NCBI RefSeq assembly: GCF_900636825.1
Contig: NZ_LR134318.1
Span: 5,131,501-5,195,500, forward strand
Length of the DNA stretch: 64,000 bases
Source: Pseudomonas fluorescens
GTDB taxonomy: Bacteria > Pseudomonadota > Gammaproteobacteria > Pseudomonadales > Pseudomonadaceae
Direction: 5' to 3'
The position numbers and the translations under genes are program-made. The notes under the pieces were generated by a model. It was not told the origin of the DNA. It ran no database searches and was given only the letters and a program-made list of their open reading frames with translations. Below are positions 26,705 to 35,358 of this stretch, in pieces (positions within the stretch are counted from its first letter, which is position 1; each line of letters starts with the position of its first letter).

Positions 26705-26758
26705 TTTTTAACCCTGGATAGATAATCCGCCGCAATAGTTACAATAAAGGACTGACTG

Positions 26759-27238
26759 ATGAGCAAACTCGACCGTTACGACCTGAGTATTTTGGCGGAA
26801 TTGCAGCGCGACGCCCGCATCTCCAACCAGGAGCTGGCCGAGCGCATCGGTCTGTCGCCCTCGCCTTGCTCGCGCCGGGTCAAGCAATTGGAAGACGATG
26901 GCTATATATCGCGGCAGGTGGCATTGCTTGATCGCAAGATGCTTGGCCTGAGCCTGACAGCGTATGTCCTGATCGGCATGGATCGGCACACACCAGAGCG
27001 TTTCGAGAACTTCGAAGCGGCAATTCGCACGCTGCCGCAGGTGTTGGAATGCAGTCTGGTGACGGGGGTGGATGCGGACTATCAGTTGAAGGTGGTGGTG
27101 CCTGATATGGACCACTATCAGAAATTGCTGCTGGGGCATCTGACCCGGATCGAAGGGGTCACCAGTGTCCGCTCGAGTTTTGTGCTGAATCAGGTTCTAA
27201 ACAGCACCGAACTCCCCCTCACCCATCTGCGCAGCTGA
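26759..27238 (+). CDS. Lrp/AsnC family transcriptional regulator
   Basis: 159 residues. The N-terminal helix-turn-helix is LDRYDLSILAELQRDARISN plus ELAERIGLSPSPCSRRVKQL (residues 3-45), followed by the RAM effector domain with AYVLIGMDRH, VLECSLVTGVDADYQLKVVV and RIEGVTSVRSSFVLNQV. AAAGGA precedes ATG at 7 bases. Members respond to amino acids and often regulate neighbours or themselves; the target here is not evident. Confidence 0.93.
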   Translation: MSKLDRYDLSILAELQRDARISNQELAERIGLSPSPCSRRVKQLEDDGYISRQVALLDRKMLGLSLTAYVLIGMDRHTPERFENFEAAIRTLPQVLECSLVTGVDADYQLKVVVPDMDHYQKLLLGHLTRIEGVTSVRSSFVLNQVLNSTELPLTHLRS

Positions 27239-27250
27239 ACATCGCCCCCC

Positions 27251-27336
27251 TGTAGGAGCTGCCGAAGGCTGCGATCTTTTGATTCTGTTTTTAAGAGATC
27301 AAGATCAAAAGATCGCAGCCTTCGGCAGCTCCTGCA
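27251..27336. repeat. REP doublet
   Basis: Inverted pair TGTAGGAGCTGCCGAAGGCT ... AGCCTTCGGCAGCTCCTGCA after the Lrp gene. Confidence 0.9.
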
Positions 27337-27433
27337 CAACGCGTGGCACACCGACTCAGGTCAATGCCTCGCATTGCGCCGCTGGCGTATACTCGCCGCG
27401 CCCTTTTAGTCGCGCGCGCGTCGGAGATAGCCA

Positions 27434-27643
27434 ATGGATCCAGCATTACTTGAAGAGTGGATGATGACCGGTCTGGTCAGCATCCTGATCATTTTCATGG
27501 GCTTCATCGTCTGGGATCTGGCGAAGAAGTCCAAGGCGGGGCGTTTCGGCTCGTTCATTCTGTTCTTCGTGCTGGGGCTGGGCGTGGCCGCGTTCATCAT
27601 CAAGAGTGTGGTGATCGGCCTGATCGAATCCGGCGCTTTATAG
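27434..27643 (+). CDS. DUF2788 small membrane protein
   Basis: 69 residues with two hydrophobic helices (about 8-28 MTGLVSILIIFMGFIVWDLA and 38-62 FGSFILFFVLGLGVAAFIIK), a short basic loop between them (KKSKAGR). The size and the WDLAKKSKAGRFG loop match DUF2788, a Pseudomonas family of unknown function. GGAGA precedes ATG. Its last 6 bases overlap the end of the convergent rluE gene. Confidence 0.85.
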   Translation: MDPALLEEWMMTGLVSILIIFMGFIVWDLAKKSKAGRFGSFILFFVLGLGVAAFIIKSVVIGLIESGAL

Positions 27644-28273
27644 GCGCGCCGGCACTTCCTGCCACTGGCCCTGATCAAGCCCGTCGATCGTCCAGTCGCC
27701 GATCCTGACACGCACCAGACGCAACGTCGGCAGCCCGACGGCCGCGGTCATGCGGCGTACCTGCCGGTTACGCCCTTCGCGAATCACCAGTTCCAGCCAG
27801 CTCGTCGGCACGCTTTTGCGAAAGCGCACCGGCGGATTGCGTGGCCACAATTGCGGCTCATCCAGGTGCCGCGCTTCAGCGGGCAAGGTCATGCCGTCAT
27901 TCAGTTCGACGCCGTCGCGCAGGCGCTGCAATTGTTCGGCAGTCGGCTCGCCTTCCACCTGCACCCAATACGTTTTCGCCAGTTTGTGTTTCGGATCGGC
28001 AATGCGCGCTTGCAGTTGGCCGTCGTTGGTCAACAGCAGCAAGCCTTCGCTATCGCGATCAAGGCGTCCGGCCGGATAAATGCCCGGCACATCGATGTAA
28101 TCCTTGAGCGTCGCCCGCCCTTCGCCGTCGCTGAATTGCGTCAGCACATCGAACGGTTTGTTGAACAGAATGAGTTTCGGCTCGGCCGGCGGCGCTTTCG
28201 CGACACGGCGTGGGGACGAAGATTGCGGCTTCACACCGGGACGGCGCGAAGGGGGACGCGGGGGACGAGACAT
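27638..28273 (-). CDS. rluE: 23S rRNA pseudouridine synthase RluE-type
   Basis: 211 residues: a basic Pro/Arg/Ser-rich N-terminus (1-30) and then an RsuA-family synthase domain. NKPFDVLTQFSD, the catalytic-aspartate motif PAGRLDRDSEGLLLLTNDG, KTYWVQVEGEP and REGRNRQVRRMTAAVG are all clear. No S4 domain precedes the catalytic domain, which fits RluE (pseudouridine at 23S rRNA 2457) rather than RsuA or RluB. It converges on DUF2788 with overlapping stops. Confidence 0.9.
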   Translation of the reverse strand: MSRPPRPPSRRPGVKPQSSSPRRVAKAPPAEPKLILFNKPFDVLTQFSDGEGRATLKDYIDVPGIYPAGRLDRDSEGLLLLTNDGQLQARIADPKHKLAKTYWVQVEGEPTAEQLQRLRDGVELNDGMTLPAEARHLDEPQLWPRNPPVRFRKSVPTSWLELVIREGRNRQVRRMTAAVGLPTLRLVRVRIGDWTIDGLDQGQWQEVPARL

Positions 28274-28343
28274 GGCGGAAGGAACATCTAACGGTCAGGG
28301 CTGACAATGCTAGTAGCCTGACCGTTAAATGACCATCAACAAA

Positions 28344-29807
28344 TCAACGGAACGGCGGCTCGTCGAAGCTGCGCAGTTTGCGCGAGTGCAGCGAATTGAG
28401 TTCGGTGCGCAGCAGATCCACTGCCTCGATGCCGATCTTCAAGTGCTGGCTGACCGCGCGCTCGTAGAAGGCGTTGGCCGAGCCCGGCAGCTTGATTTCA
28501 CTGTGCAGCGGTTTGTCGGATACGCAGAGCAACGTGCCGTACGGCACCCGCAAGCGATAACCCTGCGCGGCAATCGTGCCGCTTTCCATGTCCACTGCCA
28601 CCGCGCGCGACAGGTTGATCAACGGCCGTTCCTGGGCCCAGCGCAGTTCCCAGTTACGGTCGTCGTAGGTCAACACGGTGCCGGTGCGCAGACGTTTTTT
28701 CAGGTCATCGCCCTTCTCGCCAGTGACATTCGCCGCCGCCTGTTGCAGCGCCAGCTGCACTTCGGCCAGTGCGGGGATCGGAATGTTCGGCGGCACCACG
28801 CGGTCAAGGATGCCATCGCGACGCATGTAGGCGTGAGCCAGCACGTAATCGCCGATGGTTTGCGACTGACGCAAGCCACCGCAGTGACCGATCATCAGCC
28901 AGCAGTGCGGGCGCAAAACGGCCAGGTGATCGGTAATGTTCTTCGCGTTGGAGGGGCCGACGCCAATATTCACCAGCGTCACACCGTGCCCGTCATTGGC
29001 GATCAGGTGATAGGCCGGCATCTGATAACGGTGCCAGACCACCCCGGCGGCAATCGCCGAGGCTTCGCCGTGATCCATGCTCTTTTCGATGATCACGTTG
29101 CCCGGCAACACCATGCGCACGAAACGCGGGTCGCGGCGCAACTGCTCCAGGCCATGCACGATGAACTGGTCGACGTAGCGGTGGTAGTTGGTCAGCAGAA
29201 TCCACGGCTGCACATGACGCCAGTCGCTACCGGTGTAATGCACCAGACGGCGCAGGGAGAAATCCACGCGCGCGGCGTCGAACAGCGCCAGCGGCAGCGG
29301 ATCGGTGTTTTCCCAATCGTAGAGACCGTCGGCGATGCCATCGGTGGCGGCGGACAGGTCGGTACTCGGGAACACTCGCGCCAGCACGGCGGCGGTGACG
29401 CCGGAACCGGCCAGCTCATCGCCCTGCTCGACTACGTATGGGTAAGGAATGTTCTGCTGGCTGACGCCGACTTCAACGGTCACGGTGAAGTCGTGCATCA
29501 ACGGCGTCAGTTGCTCGAGCAGGTATTTGCGAAACGCCGCCGGGTGGGTGACGGTGACGCTGTAAGTGCCGGGCAGTTGCACCTTGGCATACGCGCGGGT
29601 GGTTTGCGGGACTTCACCCTGGCAGTGATAGGTCAGTCGCAGTTCGGGATAACGAAACAGAGCACGCTGCGCTGCGTCAGGTTCGACGCGATCCTTGAGG
29701 TAACGCTTGAGCGCCGAATTCAGCGCAGTGGTGGCCCGCTCATGCAGCTCGGCCAGACGATCCACGGCTTGTTCGGCGGTTTGAACAACGATAAACGCTT
29801 CGGTCAC
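28344..29807 (-). CDS. amn: AMP nucleosidase
   Basis: 487 residues starting at GTG 29807, which has a strong AGGAAG site; E. coli Amn is 484. An N-terminal Amn domain (EQAVDRLAELHERATTALNS through PSTDL) is followed by a nucleoside-phosphorylase-type domain with LVNIGVGPSNAKNITDHLAV, MIGHCGGLRQSQTIGDYVLA and VDMESGTIAAQGYRLRVPYG. It cleaves AMP to adenine and ribose-5-phosphate, adjusting adenylate pools. The longer ATG start at 29879 gives an N-terminus without similarity. Confidence 0.93.
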   Translation of the reverse strand: MTEAFIVVQTAEQAVDRLAELHERATTALNSALKRYLKDRVEPDAAQRALFRYPELRLTYHCQGEVPQTTRAYAKVQLPGTYSVTVTHPAAFRKYLLEQLTPLMHDFTVTVEVGVSQQNIPYPYVVEQGDELAGSGVTAAVLARVFPSTDLSAATDGIADGLYDWENTDPLPLALFDAARVDFSLRRLVHYTGSDWRHVQPWILLTNYHRYVDQFIVHGLEQLRRDPRFVRMVLPGNVIIEKSMDHGEASAIAAGVVWHRYQMPAYHLIANDGHGVTLVNIGVGPSNAKNITDHLAVLRPHCWLMIGHCGGLRQSQTIGDYVLAHAYMRRDGILDRVVPPNIPIPALAEVQLALQQAAANVTGEKGDDLKKRLRTGTVLTYDDRNWELRWAQERPLINLSRAVAVDMESGTIAAQGYRLRVPYGTLLCVSDKPLHSEIKLPGSANAFYERAVSQHLKIGIEAVDLLRTELNSLHSRKLRSFDEPPFR

Positions 29808-29917
29808 GATCAGCTTCCTGTGTTCTGACTTGCAGAGCTTCATCTTGCCTGCATCGTGAGCGCACGGGAACAGTGGCATGTTGGCAACCGCACAATATCT
29901 GCATCACCTGCGATCCC

Positions 29918-29998
29918 TGTAGGAGCTGCCGAAGGCTGCGATCTTTTGATCTGATAAACAGCAAGATCAAAAGATCGCAGCCTTCGGCAGCTCCTACA
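29918..29998. repeat. REP doublet
   Basis: Inverted pair TGTAGGAGCTGCCGAAGGCT ... AGCCTTCGGCAGCTCCTACA between amn and the acyl-CoA dehydrogenase gene, just upstream of amn. Confidence 0.9.
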
Positions 29999-30015
29999 CG
30001 GGATTTGTGAGAGGG

Positions 30016-31665
30016 TCAGAAACCTTGCGGGGTTGAGCGGGCGACGAGGGCTTCAATGTCGAGGCCGCGCGGCAACGCACCGTAGACTCGCCCGCCACCG
30101 CTCAGACGGCTGGCAATGAACGCGTCACTGACTGCCGAGTTGCCTGCTTCCAGCAATAGTCTGGCCTGCAAACCGAGAGCAATATCTTCGGTCAACTGCC
30201 GCGCCCGATATTGAATGTCGCCGGTGTCCTTGAACTGCGCCTGCAACCGTTGAATATGTGCGGCCAAACGCTTGTCGCCATGGCCATCACCCAATTCGCT
30301 GAACAGCACATCCAGCACGCCAGGCTCTTTAGACAGTGCGCGCAGCACATCGAGACACTGCACATTGCCCGAACCTTCCCACGTCGAGTTGACCGGCGCT
30401 TCGCGGTACAGGCGCGGCAAAATGCTGTCCTCGACATAGCCGGCGCCGCCCATGCATTCGGCGGCTTCGTTGATCATTCCCGGTGCGCGCTTGCAGATCC
30501 AGTATTTGCCCACCGCTGTCACCAACCTGGCAAACTGCGCTTCATGCCGATCATTTAGGTGATCCAGCGCCTTGCCCATGCGCAGACTCAGGGCCAACGC
30601 GGCTTCGCTTTCCAACGCCAGATCGGCCAATACGTTTTGCATCAACGGCTGCTCGCTGAGCAGTTTGCCGCCGACCTTGCGGTGCGCGCAGTGGTGGCTG
30701 GCCTGGGTCAGCGCCTGGCGCATCAGCGCGCTGGAACCGACCATGCAATCGAAGCGGGTCATCGCGACCATCTCGATAATCGTCGGCACGCCGCGCCCTT
30801 CTTCGCCGACCATCCACGCCAGCGCGCCGCGGAACTCCACTTCGCTGGAGGCGTTGGACTGGTTGCCGAGCTTGTTTTTCAGGCGCTGGATGTAGAACTG
30901 ATTGCGTGTGTCATCCGGGCGATGGCGCGGCAGCAGAAAGCAGCTCAAGCCCTTGTCGGTCTGCGCCAGGGTGAGAAAGGCATCGCACATCGGCGCCGAA
31001 CAGAACCACTTGTGCCCAACCAGCTCATAAGCCTGACCGGGGCCACTGGCGCCGACCGGATAAGCCTTGGTGGTGTTGGCGCGCACGTCGGTGCCGCCCT
31101 GCTTCTCGGTCATGGCCATGCCGATGGTCACGCCAGCCTTGTGCGCCATGCCGACGTTGCGCGGATCGTACTGAGTGGCGAGGACTTTCGGCAGCCACTG
31201 TTCGGCCAACTCCGGCTGCAAACGCAGGGCTGGCACGCTGGCGAACGTCATCGTCAGCGGACAACCGCTACCGGCCTCGGCCTGGCTGTGCAGATAGGTC
31301 ATCGACGCGCGGGCAACATGCGCGCCGTCCTGCGGTTGTGCCCACGGCAGCGAAGTCAGGCCGTGTTCGATCGCGGTGCGCATCAGCTCGTGATAAGCCG
31401 GGTGAAACTCGACCAGATCGATGCGATGGCCATAGCGGTCGTGGCTGGCGAACGTCGGTTTGTTCTGGTTGGCGAGAAACCCCTCCTCCATCAACGGCCC
31501 ACCGGCCAAAGCCCCGTAAGCATCAATTCGCGACTCGGCCCAACCGGCACCAAAGCGCCGCGACCATTCCTGCAGCGGCAAGTCGATGCGGTACAGGTTG
31601 GTGCCGTCCAGTGACGGTGGCTGGTTACTGACTTCGTGGGTTTCGGCGAACTGATGCAGGTTCAT
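30016..31665 (-). CDS. AidB-like acyl-CoA dehydrogenase
   Basis: 549 residues from ATG 31665 (AAGGAG upstream). It is of the large acyl-CoA dehydrogenase type with the extra AidB-like N-terminal domain (LYRIDLPLQEWSRRFGAGW ... LVEFHPAYHELMR). Flavin-binding ITEKQGG-like region is MAMTEKQGGTDVRANTTKA; the C-terminal helical domain contains MINEAAECMGGAGYVEDSIL with PRLYREAPVNSTWEGSGNVQ, the AidB signature. E. coli AidB takes part in the alkylation response and binds DNA; whether this one dehydrogenates an acyl-CoA is open. Confidence 0.9.
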   Translation of the reverse strand: MNLHQFAETHEVSNQPPSLDGTNLYRIDLPLQEWSRRFGAGWAESRIDAYGALAGGPLMEEGFLANQNKPTFASHDRYGHRIDLVEFHPAYHELMRTAIEHGLTSLPWAQPQDGAHVARASMTYLHSQAEAGSGCPLTMTFASVPALRLQPELAEQWLPKVLATQYDPRNVGMAHKAGVTIGMAMTEKQGGTDVRANTTKAYPVGASGPGQAYELVGHKWFCSAPMCDAFLTLAQTDKGLSCFLLPRHRPDDTRNQFYIQRLKNKLGNQSNASSEVEFRGALAWMVGEEGRGVPTIIEMVAMTRFDCMVGSSALMRQALTQASHHCAHRKVGGKLLSEQPLMQNVLADLALESEAALALSLRMGKALDHLNDRHEAQFARLVTAVGKYWICKRAPGMINEAAECMGGAGYVEDSILPRLYREAPVNSTWEGSGNVQCLDVLRALSKEPGVLDVLFSELGDGHGDKRLAAHIQRLQAQFKDTGDIQYRARQLTEDIALGLQARLLLEAGNSAVSDAFIASRLSGGGRVYGALPRGLDIEALVARSTPQGF

Positions 31666-31731
31666 GACGGGGCTCCTTGAATCAACCGGAGAACCAGTTA
31701 AGCACCGGCCCACGGTTGATCAAAGTGTCAT

Positions 31732-31753
31732 AGGCGCCGATTTTGCGGCGCTT
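31732..31753 (-). terminator. Hairpin after ladS
   Basis: GCGCCG (31734-31739) pairs with CGGCGC (31746-31751) around ATTTTG, flanked by two more pairs. It lies just after the ladS stop. The T-run on the minus strand is weak, so termination is only likely. Confidence 0.4.
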
Positions 31754-31761
31754 TTACCCTA

Positions 31762-34116
31762 TCAGCAGGCGAGGACTCGCCGTTCCAGCGCGGACTGAAG
31801 ATCTTCGAATTTCACTGGCTTGTTCAGATAATCAACGGCGATGCCAGGGGCGCCGAGCTCTCGATCGCCGGTCAACGCCAGCATGAACACTGGCAGATTG
31901 GCGCACCCCGGCAACGCGTGGATCTGGCAACACAGCGACGCACCTTCATGGCTCGGCAGCTGGCAATCGATCAGCACCGCGTCAACGGTTTCTCGGCACA
32001 GACAGTCAAGCGCCGCCGCGCCGTTGTCAGCGGTGCGCACGCGGAACCCCAGTTTGAGCAACATGCCGCGCATCACCAGTTGATTGACGCTGTTGTCGTC
32101 CACCAGCAACACCGTGCAATCCTGCGGTGCGCGCGCGATGTCACGGCTCGGCGCCGGGCCGGGCGCAGTTTCAGTAGCCGGCAGTTCGAACTCGACATCG
32201 AGCTGGAAACGACTGCCATGCCCCGGCTCTGAGCGATGGGTCAGTTTGCCGCCGAGCAATTCCACCAACTGTCGGCAAATCGCCAGGCCCACGCCCAGAC
32301 CGCCGTACTCGCGCGTCATCGAACCGTCGAGCTGGAAGAACCGCTGATACATCGTCGCTTCGCCAAGATCGGTAAAGCCGATGCCGGTGTCGATCACTGC
32401 AAAGGACAGCGCCAGCCGATTGCCGGTCGACGGTTTGCCGGTGACGCGCAAAGCGAGGCCGCCGACGCGAGTGAATTTGATCGCGTTGTCGAGCAGGCAT
32501 TCCAGACATTGCGCGAGTTTGCCGCTGTCGCCGTACAAGCGATCCGGCAGGGTTGGCAGCACGTCGACCTTGAAGTCCAGCGACTTGCTCGCCGCGTTGC
32601 CGTCGAACTGCACGCGTAACGCCTCGACCACCGCCCGCAGGCTGAAACTGCCCGGCGCGTCCTTGAGCTTGCCGGCCTGCAGTTCGGTGAGGGTGAGAAT
32701 GCCATTGACCATGCGCATCATGTCGCGGGCGGAACCGGCGGCGGTCTGGTGGTACTGCTCCAGTTCGGGATCCAGCTCGACGGTCTGCATCAGCTCCAGA
32801 GAACCGATCACACCGTTCATGGGCGTGCGCAATTCATGGGTCAGGGTCGCGAGGAACTCGTCTTTGAGTTTGTTGCTGTGCGCCAATTGCTGGTTGAGCA
32901 CCTCGAGTTTCTGCCCGGCATCGTAGAGCGTCTGCGCCTGCTGTTCGCGCATCGCATTGATGCGGTCGGCCAGCGCCAGCGACAACAGCGCCACTTCAAT
33001 CGCCGAACCGATCTGGCTGGCGTACATGGTCAGGAACACGTTCGGCAACAGGCCCAGCACCATCAGCGTATTGACGATGCCGCCGAGCAAGAACGCCGAC
33101 CAGGCAATGATGAAATAACGCGCGACGCGCAAGCCGCGCCACCAGGCCTGAATCCCGGCGGCAAAAATCACCACGGTGAAGGTCAGGGCGAGCGTCGTCG
33201 CCAGGCGCAGGGCCAGGGCGTAACTGGTCATCAGCGACAGGCCGATCACCAGCGCACTGAACACGATCAGGCCGATCAGCAAACGATCCAGCCAGCGGCT
33301 GTGGGTTTTCGTCTGCAGGAAACTACGGGCGAACTGGCTGCCGAACAGGCCGGCGCAACCGATGAAAAACGGCGTTGCGGCGTTGGCCCACCACGGGTTG
33401 TCGGGCCAGAAATATTCAACTGCCGCACCGTTGACCGACAGTTGATAAAGGCCGAACGAGCCAATGTAAAAGATGTAATAGAGGTAGCTGGTGTCGCGCA
33501 CGCTCAGATAGATGAACAGGTTGTAGACCAGCATCCCCAACAACACGCCGTAGATGATGCCGAGCACATACAGGCGCACGGGTTGATCTTCAAGGTACGC
33601 GGTACTCGACCATAAGGTCACCGGTGCCTGGATCGAGCCTTGACTGGCCAGACGCAGGTAGATGGTTTGTCGTTGGTCCGGGTCGAAGGGCAGATCGAAC
33701 AAGTAGTTGTTCTGGCGGATTTCGCGGCTGGCGAACGGCCAGGCATCGCCGGTCTGGCGGGCGAGGCGGTAATTGCCGTCGGCATCGGCCAGGTACAGGT
33801 CGAGATGATCGAGCGGCGGGTACGCGAGTTCCAGCAGCCAGGTGCGCTGGGCGGCGGGATTGCTCGGGCGATAATGCAGGTCGATCTTCAGCCAGAACGC
33901 CGAGCGTGAATAACCGGCATTCAGCGTGGCTTTATCGTGAGCCTGGAAGTGACCTGCGGCGGCTTGCGCACGTACATCGGCAATGCTCGCCTGACCGCTC
34001 GGGTCTTCGAACACTTGCAGCGATCGGCCCAGCGGCAGGCTCTGAGTGAATTCGTCGAACTCGACGGCGCTCGCCATGAGGGGCAAGCAGAACAGCAACA
34101 TCAGCAAATAGCGCAT
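31762..34116 (-). CDS. ladS: LadS-type hybrid sensor histidine kinase
   Basis: 784 residues. Signal peptide (1-17), periplasmic 7TMR-DISM-ED2 domain (about 30-165, with RSAFWLKIDL and WLLELAYPPLDHLDLYL), seven membrane helices (about 182-385), coiled coil, HisKA with phospho-acceptor H427 (LTHELRTPMNGVIGSL), HATPase (LLDNAIKF, DTGIGF, GGLGVGLAIC) and a C-terminal receiver with D717 (VLIDCQLP) and K766 (YLNKPVKF). This order is LadS, which in P. aeruginosa feeds phosphate to GacS and so raises Rsm small RNAs and biofilm traits. It has no HPt domain. It lies between an acyl-CoA dehydrogenase and thiD, as in P. aeruginosa (recalled). Confidence 0.92.
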   Translation of the reverse strand: MRYLLMLLFCLPLMASAVEFDEFTQSLPLGRSLQVFEDPSGQASIADVRAQAAAGHFQAHDKATLNAGYSRSAFWLKIDLHYRPSNPAAQRTWLLELAYPPLDHLDLYLADADGNYRLARQTGDAWPFASREIRQNNYLFDLPFDPDQRQTIYLRLASQGSIQAPVTLWSSTAYLEDQPVRLYVLGIIYGVLLGMLVYNLFIYLSVRDTSYLYYIFYIGSFGLYQLSVNGAAVEYFWPDNPWWANAATPFFIGCAGLFGSQFARSFLQTKTHSRWLDRLLIGLIVFSALVIGLSLMTSYALALRLATTLALTFTVVIFAAGIQAWWRGLRVARYFIIAWSAFLLGGIVNTLMVLGLLPNVFLTMYASQIGSAIEVALLSLALADRINAMREQQAQTLYDAGQKLEVLNQQLAHSNKLKDEFLATLTHELRTPMNGVIGSLELMQTVELDPELEQYHQTAAGSARDMMRMVNGILTLTELQAGKLKDAPGSFSLRAVVEALRVQFDGNAASKSLDFKVDVLPTLPDRLYGDSGKLAQCLECLLDNAIKFTRVGGLALRVTGKPSTGNRLALSFAVIDTGIGFTDLGEATMYQRFFQLDGSMTREYGGLGVGLAICRQLVELLGGKLTHRSEPGHGSRFQLDVEFELPATETAPGPAPSRDIARAPQDCTVLLVDDNSVNQLVMRGMLLKLGFRVRTADNGAAALDCLCRETVDAVLIDCQLPSHEGASLCCQIHALPGCANLPVFMLALTGDRELGAPGIAVDYLNKPVKFEDLQSALERRVLAC

Positions 34117-34542
34117 TGAAGCCCCAGCGTGGCTCGTCCGGTTGTGTCAGGAAGCCCCCCATTCCTTTTGAGTAGACGTAAACCGGTATTACCTGTGATT
34201 GTTTGGATCCAGCCTAGCATAGCCGTTGATGGCCATTGAGCACCATGGAAATTTTTCCTACAAGGGCTCTAGAACGGGCGTTCCAGAGCAAAGCACCGAG
34301 CTAGAGCTGTTGGATCGGTCAGGTTGGGCTTTTGTGGCGAGGGAGCTTGCTCCCGCTGGGCTGCGAAGCGGTCCCATTCGTTTTATAACGCCCACACTAC
34401 ACGTACAGGTCTTGCGACTGCTGCGCAGCCGAGCGGGAGCAAGCCCCCTCGCCACAAGGATAGGCGCAGTGTCGGACAATCTTCTGGTTAACGCTTTCAG
34501 GACTGAACCCGCAAATCAGCTTTGGTGGTAAGCTCGCGCACC
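34117..34542. other. Intergenic region ladS / thiD
   Basis: 426 bp between divergent genes. It contains a 10-bp hairpin with one mismatch (34266-34289, GCTCTAGAAC/GTTCCAGAGC, loop GGGC), a REP doublet of a third type (34331-34457) and about 85 bp of thiD leader with no THI-box sequence, so no TPP riboswitch. I see no gene. Confidence 0.6.
34331..34457. repeat. REP-like doublet, third family
   Basis: TTTGTGGCGAGGGAGCTTGC at the left and GCAAGCCCCCTCGCCACAA at the right are inverted, with GCTGCGAAGC/GCTGCGCAGC inner parts and an AT-rich centre. The GTGGCGAGGGAGC core differs from the other repeats in the window. Confidence 0.8.
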
Positions 34543-35340
34543 ATGAATATCTACAGCTCCCGCCCCGTTGTCCTCTGTCTCTCCGGCCACGACCCCAGTG
34601 GTGGCGCCGGCTTGCAGGCAGATATCGAAGCCCTGCTCGCGCAGGGTTGCCATGCGGCTCCGGCCGTCACCGCCCTGACCGTGCAAGACACCGTCAACGT
34701 CACCGATTTCCGCGTCCTCGACCGTGAGTGGGTGTTGGCTCAGGCCAACGCCGTGCTCAACGACTCCGAAGTCGCAGCGGTGAAACTGGGCATGCTCGGT
34801 TCGCTGGAGATGGTCGACACTGTTGTCGAACTGCTGTCCGCGCACCCGCATTTGCCGGTGGTCTGCGACCCGGTGCTGCGCGCCGGTGGCGGCGGACGCC
34901 TGGGCAAAGATGAAGTCGGTTATGCGATGCGCGAGCGTTTGCTGCCATTGTCGATCATCGCCACCCCTAACCTGCCTGAAGCACGCATTCTCGCTGAACT
35001 GCCCGAAGGCACCGCGGACGAGTGCGCGGAAAAACTCCTGCCTTTCGTCAAGAACCTGCTGATCACCGGCGGCCATGGCGACGAAACTGAAATCCACAAC
35101 CGCGTGTACAGCCGCGATGGTCTGCGTGAAACCTTTATCTGTCAGCGTCTGCCGGGTAGCTATCACGGCTCCGGTTGCACACTGGCCAGCGCTTTGGCCG
35201 GGCGTCTGGCACAAGGTGAACACTTGGCCAGCGCGGTGCGCAGTGCATTGGATTACACCTGGCGCACCCTGCGCGATGCCGAACAACTGGGCAAAGGCCA
35301 GTTTGTTCCGCGTCGCCTGCCGCTGGATTTCTGCTCGTAA
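34543..35340 (+). CDS. thiD: Hydroxymethylpyrimidine (phosphate) kinase
   Basis: 265 residues from ATG 34543. It is a ribokinase-like fold: VLCLSGHDPSGGAGLQADIE near the N-terminus, PAVTALTVQDT, VVCDPVLRAGGGGRL, ATPNLPEA and GSYHGSGCTLASALAG with the catalytic aspartate region replaced by the usual GSGC motif of ThiD. It phosphorylates HMP and HMP-P for thiamine synthesis. It is followed after 18 bases by thiE. Confidence 0.95.
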   Translation: MNIYSSRPVVLCLSGHDPSGGAGLQADIEALLAQGCHAAPAVTALTVQDTVNVTDFRVLDREWVLAQANAVLNDSEVAAVKLGMLGSLEMVDTVVELLSAHPHLPVVCDPVLRAGGGGRLGKDEVGYAMRERLLPLSIIATPNLPEARILAELPEGTADECAEKLLPFVKNLLITGGHGDETEIHNRVYSRDGLRETFICQRLPGSYHGSGCTLASALAGRLAQGEHLASAVRSALDYTWRTLRDAEQLGKGQFVPRRLPLDFCS

Positions 35341-35358
35341 CGTCGTGAGGTCTGCCCG

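Larger units (their letters stand above)
26312..26758. other. Gene-free interval with a minus-strand terminator
   Basis: 447 bp between divergent genes. It contains the promoters of the DUF6515 gene and of the Lrp gene, an intrinsic terminator on the minus strand (26444-26470) and, upstream of that terminator on the same strand, a possible 62-codon reading frame (26516-26704). The terminator has no annotated gene to end. Confidence 0.55.

Noticed and set aside
34458..34542. TPP riboswitch before thiD
   Set aside because: No THI-box motif and too little space for the aptamer.
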